Part shown: piece after piece, positions 1-13,683 of the stretch
How the letters are laid out: each line of letters begins with the position of its first letter
Numbering within the stretch: the first letter of the stretch is position 1
Assembly: GCA_951800675.1 (NCBI GenBank)
Contig: CATOKC010000073.1
Location: 1 to 17,044 of the forward strand
Length of the DNA: 17,044 nucleotides
Direction: 5' to 3'
Source of the DNA: an uncultured Oscillibacter sp.
Lineage (GTDB): Bacteria; Bacillota_A; Clostridia; Oscillospirales; Oscillospiraceae
Notes under the pieces: generated by a model
The model's database searches: none
The model's input: the letters and a program-made list of their open reading frames with translations, nothing else
Told to the model about the DNA's origin: nothing
Program-made: the position numbers and the translations under genes

Positions 1-55
1 CGTCACCCCCATCCCCCACAACGGCTGCCGCCCCCCGAAGCGCCGCCGCGTCTGA
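1..55 (+). CDS. rpsK: 30S ribosomal protein S11, C-terminal end (partial)
   Basis: Only the last 17 codons and the TGA stop (53-55) are in the window; the gene starts upstream. The reading frame from base 2 gives VTPIPHNGCRPPKRRRV, the highly conserved S11 tail that contacts 16S rRNA in the platform of the small subunit. The next gene is rpsD after 24 bases, which is the standard alpha-operon order (rpsM-rpsK-rpsD-rpoA-rplQ), so the identification is secure despite the short fragment. Confidence 0.93.
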   Translation, partial: VTPIPHNGCRPPKRRRV

Positions 56-79
56 TCGAAAGAGGAGGTAAGAAGCAAT

Positions 80-682
80 ATGGCAAGGAATATGCAGCCC
101 ATCGCCAAGCGTTGCAAGGCTTTGGGCATCTCTCCCGCCGTCATGGGCTACGCCAAGAAGGAGACCAACCGGAATCCCGGCGGCCAGATGCGGAAGAAAA
201 AGAGCGAATATGGCATTCAGCTGAACGAAAAGCAGAAGGTCAAGTTCATCTACGGCATCCTGGAAAAGCAGTTCCACAGCTACTATGAGGCCGCCGCCGC
301 CGCCCCCGGCAAGACCGGCGACAACCTGCTGATCAACGTGGAGCGCCGCCTGGACAACGTGGTGTACCGCATGGGCTTCGCCATGACCCGCCGCCAGGCC
401 CGTCAGCTGGTGAACCATGGGCATTTCACCGTCAACGGCAAAAAGGTCGACATCCCCTCCTACCAGGTGAAGGCCGGCGACGTGGTGGAAGTGGCTGAGG
501 GCAGCCGTTCCTCCGAGGTGTTCAAGCGCCTCACCGGCCAGGACGCCCCCATCTTCCTCCTGCCCGCGTGGCTGGAGCGGGAGAAGAACGGCCTGAAGGG
601 CACCGTGACCCGCCTTCCCGCCCGTGAGGATATCGACATCCCCGTGGAGGAGCACCTGATCGTCGAGCTCTACTCCAAGTAA
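80..682 (+). CDS. rpsD: 30S ribosomal protein S4 (zinc-free type)
   Basis: S4 is a primary 16S rRNA-binding protein that nucleates assembly of the 30S body; in several bacteria it also represses translation of its own operon. The 200-aa product has the expected length. The N-terminal region contains [16 protein letters not shown] with only one cysteine (C12), so this is the form lacking the four-cysteine zinc knuckle, common in Clostridia. The S4 RNA-binding fold lies at about residues 87-139 ([15 protein letters not shown], then [18 protein letters not shown]). The ATG at 80 follows an AGAGGAGG ribosome site at 61-68. It lies 24 bases after rpsK and 80 bases before rpoA, so it is cotranscribed in the alpha operon. 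No S4-type leader structure is visible because the operon start is outside the window. Confidence 0.97.
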   Translation: MARNMQPIAKRCKALGISPAVMGYAKKETNRNPGGQMRKKKSEYGIQLNEKQKVKFIYGILEKQFHSYYEAAAAAPGKTGDNLLINVERRLDNVVYRMGFAMTRRQARQLVNHGHFTVNGKKVDIPSYQVKAGDVVEVAEGSRSSEVFKRLTGQDAPIFLLPAWLEREKNGLKGTVTRLPAREDIDIPVEEHLIVELYSK

Positions 683-762
683 GCGGAGGATACCCTCGAT
701 AATGAGCCGAACCAGAGGCGGTGTTTCACGCCGCCCGTTGAGAAGATGAAGGAGGGTACTGC

Positions 763-1713
763 GTGATTGAAATCGAAAAGCCCCAGATCGAATGTATCGA
801 AGCGCCTGGTGATGTAACCTATGGCAAATACGTGGTGGAACCCCTGGAGCGGGGATATGGGACGACGTTGGGTAACGCCCTGCGGCGGATCATGCTCTCC
901 TCGCTGCCCGGCACCGCGCCGACTACCATTAAGATCGCCGGCGTCCAGCACGAATTTTCCACCATTCCCGGCGTGAAGGAGGATGTCACGGAGATTGTCC
1001 TGAACATCAAGAGTCTCCTGACGAAGCTCCACAGCGACTCGGTGAAAACGGTCTATATTGAGGCGGTGGGTCCCTGTGTGGTGACCGCCGGTGATATCAA
1101 GGCCGACGGCGAGGTGGAGGTCCTGAATCCGGATCTGCGCATTGCCACACTGGATAACGGGGCGTCTCTCAACATGGAGATCACCCTGTCCCATGGCCGG
1201 GGCTATGTCCCCGCCGACCGCAACAAGCCCCAGCAGAATGTGATCGGGACCATTGGGGTAGATTCCATCTATACGCCGGTGTATAAGGTGAATTATACCG
1301 TGGAGCCCACCCGGGTGGGCGCTTCCAGCGACTTTGACAAGCTGACGCTGGAGGTCTGGACGGACGGCACCATTTCCGCGCGGGACGCCGTCTCTCTGGG
1401 AGCGAAAATCCTCTGCGACCATTTCACGCTGTTCACCGACCTGAGTGAGAACGTCGGCAGCCGCCCCACCGTGGTGGAAAAGGCGGAAGCCCAGCGGGAC
1501 AAGGTGCTGGAGATGACCATTGAGGAGCTGGACCTCAGCGTCCGGAGCTTCAACTGCCTGAAGCGTGCCAACATCAACACGGTGGAGGACTTGATTTCCA
1601 AGACCGAGGACGAGATGATGAAGGTTCGCAACCTGGGGCGCAAGTCCCTGGAGGAGGTCATCAACAAGCTGGCCATGATGGGCCTGCACCTGGCCGACGA
1701 GGAGAACAATTGA
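763..1713 (+). CDS. rpoA: DNA-directed RNA polymerase alpha subunit
   Basis: Alpha dimerises to start core RNA polymerase assembly, and its C-terminal domain contacts UP-element DNA and activators. The 316-aa product shows the N-terminal assembly domain ([15 protein letters not shown] at about 36-50, with the arginine pair R41/R42) and the helix-hairpin-helix C-terminal domain. The DNA-binding set of the E. coli 265 determinant is conserved as R261, N264, C265, G292, K294, S295 and E298. The start is GTG at 763, chosen because GGAGGG (751-756) sits at normal spacing and the protein then begins MIEIEKP as in other Firmicutes. The 80-base gap after rpsD contains a hairpin (717-735, 8-bp stem with one G-U) and a tiny possible ORF, described under findings. 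Cotranscribed with rpsD and rplQ. Confidence 0.97.
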   Translation: MIEIEKPQIECIEAPGDVTYGKYVVEPLERGYGTTLGNALRRIMLSSLPGTAPTTIKIAGVQHEFSTIPGVKEDVTEIVLNIKSLLTKLHSDSVKTVYIEAVGPCVVTAGDIKADGEVEVLNPDLRIATLDNGASLNMEITLSHGRGYVPADRNKPQQNVIGTIGVDSIYTPVYKVNYTVEPTRVGASSDFDKLTLEVWTDGTISARDAVSLGAKILCDHFTLFTDLSENVGSRPTVVEKAEAQRDKVLEMTIEELDLSVRSFNCLKRANINTVEDLISKTEDEMMKVRNLGRKSLEEVINKLAMMGLHLADEENN

Positions 1714-1774
1714 CCGTCTCCCGCCCGAGGGCGGAGGCGAAACGCTGAAAGATAACAATAAGGAGGAAACCGAA

Positions 1775-2110
1775 ATGCCTCGTAAGCTCGGCAAGACCTC
1801 TGACCAGCGCAGAGCCATGCTGCGTCAGCAGGTCACGGATTTCCTGGATCACGGGAAGATGGAGACCACCGTCACCCGGGCCAAGGAGATCAAGCCCCTG
1901 GCTGAGAAGATGATTACCCTGGGCAAGAAGAGCGATCTGGCCGCCTACCGGCAGGCTATGAGCTTCATCACCCGGGAGGATGTCTGCAAGAAGCTCTTCA
2001 AGGAGATTGCGCCCACCTACGCGGAGCGCAACGGCGGATACACCCGCATTATCCGCACCGGTATCCGCCGGGGCGACGCCGCGGAAACCGCAGTGATCGA
2101 GCTGGTGTAA
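1775..2110 (+). CDS. rplQ: 50S ribosomal protein L17
   Basis: L17 lies near the peptide exit tunnel of the large subunit. The product is 111 aa and begins [19 protein letters not shown], the near-invariant L17 start; it contains the [18 protein letters not shown] segment and ends [12 protein letters not shown]. This is the short Firmicute form without the C-terminal extension seen in some other phyla. The ATG at 1775 follows AGGAGGAAAC at 1761-1770. The 61-base gap from rpoA includes a small GC-rich hairpin (CCGCC/GGCGG). It is the last gene of the alpha operon and is followed 17 bases later by a strong terminator. Confidence 0.97.
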   Translation: MPRKLGKTSDQRRAMLRQQVTDFLDHGKMETTVTRAKEIKPLAEKMITLGKKSDLAAYRQAMSFITREDVCKKLFKEIAPTYAERNGGYTRIIRTGIRRGDAAETAVIELV

Positions 2111-2127
2111 GAGCAAGCGTAAAACGA

Positions 2128-2180
2128 TAAGAGCGCTTTGTCATGAGAACCTAGGCTCATGACAAAGCGCTCTTACTTTT
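2128..2180 (+). terminator. Intrinsic terminator of the rpsK-rpsD-rpoA-rplQ operon
   Basis: The arms 2128-2147 and 2156-2175 form a perfect 20-bp stem with an 8-nt loop (AACCTAGG), followed by CTTTT and, after a short gap, another T-run near 2186-2190. It begins 17 bases after the rplQ stop. The stem starts with TAAG on its 5' side, so it offers little for transcription from the other strand. A perfect 20-bp stem is unusually long for a simple terminator. Confidence 0.85.
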
Positions 2181-2252
2181 CGAAATTTTTCCAAGAGCAA
2201 TCACCGGAGAACCGCGCATACTAACCCCGAAGAAATAGGGGGAAACTGCGCA

Positions 2253-2957
2253 ATGGTGAAGAAAAGTCTTTCAATTTTGGTGGTGGCGGTGCTGACGGCG
2301 CTGTGTCTTGCCGGTGAAAAGGCAGTGCCAGCGGAGGGCGGAGCGGCGATCCCGGCCGGGGAGAAGTTTGTGGCCTTGACCTTCGACGACGGCCCCCGGC
2401 GGGGCACCACGGAGCGCCTGCTGGACGGCTTGAAGGAGCGGGGGGCCAAGGCCACGTTCTTTCTCATCGGCCAACAGATTGAGGACAACGCCGCCCTGGT
2501 GGCCAGGATGGCGGAGGAGGGGCACCAGATCGGCAACCATACCTGGAGCCACCAGCGCTTGGACAGTGTCCTGCCGGATGAGGCGGCGCAGGAGATCGCC
2601 CGGACAGAGGCGGCGCTGGAGGCGCTGCTGGGCGGCGGGGAATACTGGCTGCGGCCCCCTTACGGTCAGGTGCCGGAGGGGGCGGAGTTCCGCGTGCCCA
2701 TGGTGAAGTGGTGCGTGGACCCCCGGGACTGGGAGAGCCGGGACGTGGAAAAGGTGACCCGGGCGATTTTAGACTGTGTGGAACCCAACAGTATTATTCT
2801 GCTCCATGACATTTACCCTACGTCGGTGGACGCGGCGCTGCGGGTGGTGGACCGGCTTCAAGCGGAGGGATACTGGTTTGTGACGGTGGAGGAGCTTCTG
2901 TGGCTGAACGGCGTGAAGCCGGAGGCGGGACGGATGTACCGGACTGGGAGAGGCTAA
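2253..2957 (+). CDS. Exported polysaccharide deacetylase (NodB/CE4 family)
   Basis: This is a metal-dependent carbohydrate esterase of family CE4, which removes N-acetyl (or O-acetyl) groups from peptidoglycan or related glycans outside the membrane. Residues 1-20 look like a Sec signal peptide: basic start MVKK, hydrophobic core, and a cleavage-like CLA-G. All five CE4 motifs are present: TFDDGP (43-48, catalytic base and metal Asp), the NHTWSH histidine pair H96/H100, RPPYG (134-138), DPRDW (156-160) and LLHD (183-186, His185). The 234-aa length is a bare catalytic domain with no wall-binding module. The ATG at 2253 follows an AGGGGG ribosome site about 15 bases upstream. It stands alone between a terminator and a tRNA promoter. 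I see no convincing promoter; the -10-like CATACT at 2217-2222 is weak. Substrate cannot be told from sequence. Confidence 0.9.
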   Translation: MVKKSLSILVVAVLTALCLAGEKAVPAEGGAAIPAGEKFVALTFDDGPRRGTTERLLDGLKERGAKATFFLIGQQIEDNAALVARMAEEGHQIGNHTWSHQRLDSVLPDEAAQEIARTEAALEALLGGGEYWLRPPYGQVPEGAEFRVPMVKWCVDPRDWESRDVEKVTRAILDCVEPNSIILLHDIYPTSVDAALRVVDRLQAEGYWFVTVEELLWLNGVKPEAGRMYRTGRG

Positions 2958-2987
2958 AGGAATTTCCGGAAGTCTGGCAAAAATTTG

Positions 2988-3017
2988 TTGACAAAAGGGG
3001 GCGGAATATGCTATGAT
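2988..3017 (+). promoter_or_regulatory. Promoter of the tandem serine tRNA genes
   Basis: A consensus -35 TTGACA (2988-2993) and a -10 TATGAT (3012-3017) are separated by 18 bp. Transcription would start near 3024, about 27 bases before the first tRNA. There is no other gene that this promoter would naturally serve. Confidence 0.8.
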
Positions 3018-3050
3018 ACTATGCGTGTTCAAGAGACGGCGCCTTCCTGT

Positions 3051-3138
3051 GGAGAGATGTCCGAGTGGTTGAAGGAACCGGTCTTGAAAACCGGCGGCGC
3101 GCAAGTGCCCGTGGGTTCGAATCCCACTCTCTCCGCCA
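3051..3138 (+). tRNA. tRNA-Ser (UGA anticodon)
   Basis: The 7-bp acceptor stem pairs GGAGAGA (3051-3057) with TCTCTCC (3128-3134), followed by discriminator G and an encoded CCA (3136-3138). The anticodon stem CCGGT/ACCGG (3078-3082 and 3090-3094) closes a loop with anticodon TGA at 3085-3087. The T arm contains GGTTCGAATCC. There is a long variable arm, as expected for a class II serine tRNA, giving 88 nt in total. It reads UCA and other UCN codons. Confidence 0.96.
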
Positions 3139-3163
3139 AATTTTTAAAACTGCATAGGAATAC

Positions 3164-3256
3164 GCGGAAGTACCCAAGTGGCCGAAGGGGCTCCCCTGCT
3201 AAGGGAGTAGGCTGGGTAAAACCGGCGCGAGGGTTCAAATCCCTCCTTCCGCGCCA
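3164..3256 (+). tRNA. tRNA-Ser (GCU anticodon)
   Basis: The acceptor stem pairs GCGGAAG (3164-3170) with CTTCCGC (3246-3252), then discriminator G and an encoded CCA (3254-3256). The anticodon stem CTCCC/GGGAG (3191-3195 and 3203-3207) surrounds a loop with GCT at 3198-3200. The variable arm is long, and the T loop is GGTTCAAATCC. It is 93 nt and decodes AGC/AGU. It lies 25 bases after the first tRNA-Ser, so the two are probably processed from one transcript. Confidence 0.96.
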
Positions 3257-3262
3257 AGCAAT

Positions 3263-3306
3263 GAAACCCTTGGTATGACAGGCTTTGATCTGATACCAAG
3301 GGTTTC
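3263..3306 (+). terminator. Terminator of the tRNA-Ser pair
   Basis: The arms GAAACCCTTGGTAT (3263-3276) and ATACCAAGGGTTTC (3293-3306) form a perfect 14-bp stem with a 16-nt loop. The downstream sequence GTTGTGGTTTC is T-rich but lacks a clean T-run, so it may act as a leaky terminator or as a tRNA 3'-trailer hairpin. Confidence 0.6.
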
Positions 3307-3345
3307 GTTGTGGTTTCTCGTTGTTCATTTCTCTAAAATATAAAA

Positions 3346-3535
3346 ACACAGTTCGGACACAGTGAAAACCCCTCCTCGATTTTCCTGGTTGTTGCCGCCA
3401 ACCACCCAAAAAGGATCGTCTTTTTGCCCCACCTCAAAACAAGCTGGCAGACAGCACAAAGTGGCAGGTGTGGACGAGTCTGAAAGCCGGTGCAAGCAGA
3501 AAAGGGCCTGTGGAATCCTTTCCACAGGCCTTTTT
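3346..3535 (+). ncRNA. Candidate structured small RNA (unassigned)
   Basis: This stretch has no credible gene but contains a series of hairpins that ends in a strong terminator. In order: an 11-bp-spaced direct repeat ACACAGT (3346-3352 and 3357-3363); stem GAAAA/TTTTC (3364-3368 and 3380-3384) with a loop rich in CCCCTCC; stem GGTTG/CAACC (3387-3391 and 3399-3403); stem CAAAAAG/CTTTTTG (3407-3413 and 3420-3426); an 8-bp stem with one mismatch (3427-3434 with 3466-3473) enclosing GCTG/CAGC (3443-3446 and 3452-3455). C-rich loops that can pair with Shine-Dalgarno sequences are a known feature of Gram-positive regulatory RNAs. I could not match it to 6S RNA, tmRNA, SRP RNA or RNase P. The only promoter-like sequence upstream is weak (TTGTGG at 3308 with TCTAAA at 3332), so this could instead be a readthrough or leader region. 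Confidence 0.3.
3505..3535 (+). terminator. Strong intrinsic terminator upstream of the rpoB promoter
   Basis: GGCCTGTGGAA (3505-3515) pairs perfectly with TTCCACAGGCC (3520-3530), an 11-bp stem with a TCCT loop, immediately followed by TTTTT (3531-3535). On the minus strand the stem is followed by CTTTT, so it could work weakly in both directions. It lies about 200 bases past the tRNA terminator, with no coding gene between, which implies a transcript ending here. Confidence 0.85.
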
Positions 3536-3580
3536 GGGGGAATCGCATCCAAAAACTTTACACAAAACGCCCGTTTCCCC

Positions 3581-3609
3581 TTGACAGAAGGAAATGGGCG
3601 TGGTAAAAT
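3581..3609 (+). promoter_or_regulatory. Promoter of rpoBC
   Basis: A consensus -35 TTGACA (3581-3586) and a -10 TAAAAT (3604-3609) are separated by exactly 17 bp. The start would be near 3616, leaving a leader of about 158 nt before rpoB. The -35 box sits in the centre of an inverted repeat (3568-3578 with 3590-3600). A second TTGACA at 3620-3625 has no matching -10. Confidence 0.82.
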
Positions 3610-3615
3610 AAAGCA

Positions 3616-3773
3616 CTTATTGACAGCGGGTGGAAAGCCTCCCGCTCCATACCTTAATCGGAGTATAGCACATTTCCCAGAAGAATGCAAGAGCAGGGCG
3701 AAGGGTTTTTAACAACAGCGCCCGGCGTGTCTCGATCCCCGCCGCCGGCGGCGGCAGAAAGGTGAATGTGAAG
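3616..3773 (+). other. 5' leader of the rpoBC transcript with several hairpins
   Basis: The leader holds AGCGGG/CCCGCT (about 3624-3646, extended by GG/CC past a T-T mismatch), GGGCG/CGCCC (3696-3700 with 3719-3723), and a perfect 16-bp GC palindrome at 3739-3754. The palindrome ends three bases before the AAAGGTG ribosome site (3758-3764). The closeness suggests translation initiation of rpoB may depend on this structure, but no known leader family was recognised. Confidence 0.45.
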
Positions 3774-7523
<3,750 letters not shown>

Positions 7524-7577
7524 TGCGTTCGTTGAATATTCCGGCAGGACCGGAGCAATGAAGGAGGAACGCGCAAG

Positions 7578-11453
<3,876 letters not shown>

Positions 11454-11470
11454 AAAAACGGCTGATTGCG

Positions 11471-11506
11471 AAAAGCGGAGGTTCCATTTGGAACCTCCGC
11501 TTTTTG
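11471..11506 (+). terminator. Terminator shared by rpoBC and the convergent comM
   Basis: AAAAGCGGAGGTTCC (11471-11485) pairs with GGAACCTCCGCTTTT (11490-11504), a perfect 15-bp stem with an ATTT loop and T-runs on both strands. An outer pairing GGCTGA/TCAGCC (11460-11465 with 11507-11512) extends it. The comM stop codon (11507-11509, minus strand) lies within that outer arm, so one hairpin can end both transcripts. Confidence 0.88.
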
Positions 11507-13024
11507 TCAGCCCTTTAAAATGTCCGTGTTTCGATACTGAATCGCCTCCGCGAGATGAGCCGCTCCGATATCCGCCTCCCCGTCCAAATCCGCGATGGTC
11601 CGGGCCACCCGGAGAATCCGGTCGTGGGACCGGGCCGTCAGGCCCATGCGCTGGAAGGCGCTTTTCATCAGCTTTTCCCCGGTCTCGTCCAGGCGGCAGA
11701 AGGCCCCCAGCTGCGCCGGGGCGATCTGGGCGTTGCAGGCCGCGCCGGACCCTGCCAGGCGCTCCGCCTGAATGGCCCGGGCCGCGTCCACCCTGGCCTT
11801 CACCTCCGCCGAGGACTCCGGGGTCTCCCGGCGGCGCATGGCCTCGTACTCCACCGAGGGCACCGTTACGTGGAGGTCGATCCGGTCCAGCAGGGGGCCG
11901 GAGATCTTCTCCACATACCGCTCCCGGTCCCGCTGGGAGCAGGCGCACCGCCGGTCCGGGTGCCCCCGCCAGCCGCAGCGGCAGGGGTTCATGGCGCAGA
12001 TGAGCTGGAACCGGGCGGGGAGGCGCAGGGTACCCCCGGCCCGGGAGATGGTGACCTCCCCGTCCTCCAGGGGCTGGCGGAGAATCTCCAGGGCGTCCCG
12101 GCGGAACTCCGGCAGCTCGTCCAGGAAGAGGACCCCGTTGTGGGCCAGGGAGATTTCCCCGGGCCGCATGGCGGGCCCGCCGCCGGTGAGGGCGGAGGCG
12201 GAGACGGTGTGATGGGGGCTGCGGAAGGGACGGCGGGTCAGCAGGGGGTGCGCCGGGTCCGCCAGCCCCGCCACGGACCACACGCCGGAGGCCGCCAGGG
12301 CCTCCTCCCGGCTCATGTCCGGCAGGATGGAGGGCAGGCGTTTTGCCAGCATGGATTTCCCCGCCCCGGGAGAGCCGATCATCAAAAGGTTGTGTCCCCC
12401 GGCGGCGGCGATTTCCAGGGCCCGCTTCACGTTCTCCTGGCCCATCACGTCCCGGAGGTCCAAAAGGCCCGCCTCGTCCTCTCCCGGCGTCCAGGCCGGG
12501 GCGGGGGAGAGGGGCTTTTCTCCCCGGAGGTGGGCCGTCAGGGACGCCACATCCTCCACGCCGTAGACCGTCAGCCCCCCGGCAAGCGTCGCCTCGGCGG
12601 CGTTGCCCGCCGGGACGAAGAGCTGCCGCACCCCCGCCCGCTCCGCCGCCAGGGCCATGGGGAGAACCCCCGCCACGCTCCGCAGGGTCCCGGACAGGGA
12701 CAGCTCGCCCACAAAGGCCGCATCCGCCGGGGGCTCCGGCAGGTCGCCGTTTGCCGCCAGGAGGCCCACGAAGATGGGCAGGTCGTAGAGGGTCCCCGCC
12801 TTCTTCTGCCCCGCCGGGGCCAGGTTCACGGTGATGCGGCTGACGGGGAACTTGGCCCCGCAGTTCTTCACCGCCGCCCGGACCCGCTCCCGGGCCTCCC
12901 GCACGGCGGCGTCCGGCAGGCCCACCACGTCGAAGGCGGGGAGCCCGCCGGAGAGAAAGCACTCGGCGCTGACCTCGTAGCCGGATACGCCGTTTAAGCC
13001 AAGGGAACGCACCGTGACCACCAT
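11507..13024 (-). CDS. comM: ComM/YifB family AAA+ ATPase (magnesium-chelatase-like)
   Basis: ComM is a hexameric AAA+ helicase that helps branch migration during integration of transforming DNA in studied bacteria; YifB orthologues occur widely, including in species not known to be competent. The 505-aa product matches the family length. It begins MVVTVRSLGLNGVSGYEV, the standard ComM start, at the ATG complementary to 13022-13024 with GGGAGG upstream; the longer in-frame opening to 13192 has no homologous content. An N-terminal Lon-protease-like (ChlI) domain comes first, then Walker A GSPGAGKS (217-224), Walker B GVLFLDEL (297-304), a cysteine cluster C343, C348, C350, C360, C362, the SGPLLDRIDLH segment (375-385), and the C-terminal helical domain with GLTARSHDRILRVARTIADL. 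It is convergent with rpoC and divergent from the xre gene. No other competence genes are in view. Confidence 0.95.
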   Translation of the reverse strand: MVVTVRSLGLNGVSGYEVSAECFLSGGLPAFDVVGLPDAAVREARERVRAAVKNCGAKFPVSRITVNLAPAGQKKAGTLYDLPIFVGLLAANGDLPEPPADAAFVGELSLSGTLRSVAGVLPMALAAERAGVRQLFVPAGNAAEATLAGGLTVYGVEDVASLTAHLRGEKPLSPAPAWTPGEDEAGLLDLRDVMGQENVKRALEIAAAGGHNLLMIGSPGAGKSMLAKRLPSILPDMSREEALAASGVWSVAGLADPAHPLLTRRPFRSPHHTVSASALTGGGPAMRPGEISLAHNGVLFLDELPEFRRDALEILRQPLEDGEVTISRAGGTLRLPARFQLICAMNPCRCGWRGHPDRRCACSQRDRERYVEKISGPLLDRIDLHVTVPSVEYEAMRRRETPESSAEVKARVDAARAIQAERLAGSGAACNAQIAPAQLGAFCRLDETGEKLMKSAFQRMGLTARSHDRILRVARTIADLDGEADIGAAHLAEAIQYRNTDILKG

Positions 13025-13069
13025 AAGACTTACCTCCCGCAAGCGGAGCGGCGGAGCGCCGCTGTGTTT

Positions 13070-13091
13070 CTGTGGGATCATGATACCACAG
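13070..13091. promoter_or_regulatory. 22-bp near-perfect palindrome over the comM -10 box (candidate operator)
   Basis: CTGTGGGATCA (13070-13080) and TGATACCACAG (13081-13091) form a dyad in which 10 of 11 base pairs match; the only mismatch is the G/A pair at position 7. The centre is ATCATGAT. The overlap with the comM -10 is what a repressor site would look like. The binding protein is unknown; the neighbouring Xre-type regulator is one candidate. Confidence 0.4.
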
Positions 13092-13108
13092 ATTGGGGGA
13101 AATGGAAA
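13080..13108 (-). promoter_or_regulatory. Probable comM promoter
   Basis: On the minus strand, -35 TTTCCA (plus 13103-13108, 4 of 6 consensus) and -10 TATCAT (plus 13080-13085, 5 of 6) are spaced by 17 bp, with a TGG before the -10 that fits an extended -10. Transcription would start near 13073, about 50 nt before the ATG. The leader holds a perfect hairpin AGCGGCG/CGCCGCT (13047-13063). The -10 lies inside a near-perfect palindrome. Confidence 0.55.
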
Positions 13109-13274
13109 GCGGAGAATGAGGAGGACGGGAATTTTCCGCTGGGAGAACGGGAGAAATTGTGTTAGTGTTAAGTGAAGTTGACAAAATTCCAACAGAAGTT
13201 GGTTGCGGAATGTTTTGAAACGCGAGATGCTGGTCCCGGCTTGAAGGGCCCGTCAATATAAGGAGGACCGCAAC

Positions 13275-13646
13275 ATGAATTTCAACGAAAAACTGATTGA
13301 CCTGCGGAAAAGCAGGGGCTTGTCCCAAGAGGAACTGGGAGCAGAGCTGCATGTATCCCGGCAGACGGTATCCAAATGGGAGTCCGCCCAGTCTTATCCC
13401 GACTTCCAGCGATTAGTGCTCCTGAGTGATTACTTCGGCTTGACGCTGGACGCGCTGGTTCGGGATGTGGATGTGCGGGAGGTCCGGGAAAAGAATTGGA
13501 ACAGCGAAAAGCTGGACTCCATTTACCAGGACGTGAGCAAGGCGAAGCGGATTTTTAAGTGGTGGCTGATTGGCGCGGGGACGGCGGCGGGGATTGTACT
13601 GACCCTGCTGGTGAATTTCTTTCTCCACGCGATATTCGTCTGGTAA
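13275..13646 (+). CDS. Xre-family (HTH_3) regulator with C-terminal membrane segment
   Basis: This 123-aa protein has a Cro/CI-type DNA-binding domain at about residues 5-62: LRKSRGLSQEELGAELHVSR then QTVSKWESAQSYPDF, with the turn and recognition helix at about 18-38. A charged linker (63-94) leads into one hydrophobic stretch, about 96-121 (WWLIGAGTAAGIVLTLLV), so the protein is probably membrane-anchored with the HTH in the cytoplasm. This architecture (HTH plus short C-terminal membrane segment) is common in Firmicutes, but the ligand and targets of these proteins are mostly unknown. The ATG at 13275 follows AAGGAGGA (13260-13267). Upstream is a TTGACA at 13178-13183 without a good -10, next to CCAAC/GTTGG (13189-13202), a possible self-binding site. 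It is divergent from comM and 184 bases before the pyruvate oxidoreductase gene, with no terminator between. Confidence 0.85.
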   Translation: MNFNEKLIDLRKSRGLSQEELGAELHVSRQTVSKWESAQSYPDFQRLVLLSDYFGLTLDALVRDVDVREVREKNWNSEKLDSIYQDVSKAKRIFKWWLIGAGTAAGIVLTLLVNFFLHAIFVW

Positions 13647-13683
13647 GAGGAATCGTTTGCCCGCCAAGAATCCCTGGGAAAAT

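Noticed and set aside
2985..3278. Plus-strand ORF of 97 codons over the tRNA genes
   Set aside because: It covers both tRNAs and their promoter; no ribosome site and no protein-like composition.
3029..3409. Minus-strand ORF with RVGFEPTGTCAPPVFKTGSF
   Set aside because: It is translation of the antisense of the two tRNA-Ser genes, a well-known spurious protein family in databases.
3310..3535. 6S RNA, SRP RNA or tmRNA in the gap before rpoB
   Set aside because: None of the signature sequences (SRP GGAA tetraloop region, tmRNA tag frame, 6S central bubble with long closing stem) could be recognised.
3620..3625. Second TTGACA as an additional rpoB promoter
   Set aside because: No -10-like hexamer occurs 16-19 bp downstream.
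3325..3712. ORFs on both strands (71, 121 and 116 codons) between the tRNAs and rpoB
   Set aside because: They cross a strong terminator and the rpoB promoter, lack ribosome sites, and show no recognisable domain. The region is better read as regulatory or structured RNA.
3762..3773. GTG codons at 3762 and 3768 as the rpoB start
   Set aside because: They overlap or directly follow the AAAGGTG ribosome site, whereas ATG 3774 has correct spacing and gives the usual MAKDK start.
13178..13183. TTGACA as the -35 of the xre promoter
   Set aside because: The sequence at the -10 position (around 13201-13206, GGTTGC) does not resemble a -10, so I left it out of the feature list.
13025..13192. 56-residue N-terminal extension of ComM up to 13192
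   Set aside because: It crosses the promoter and palindrome, has no homologous content, and a well-spaced GGGAGG precedes ATG at 13024.
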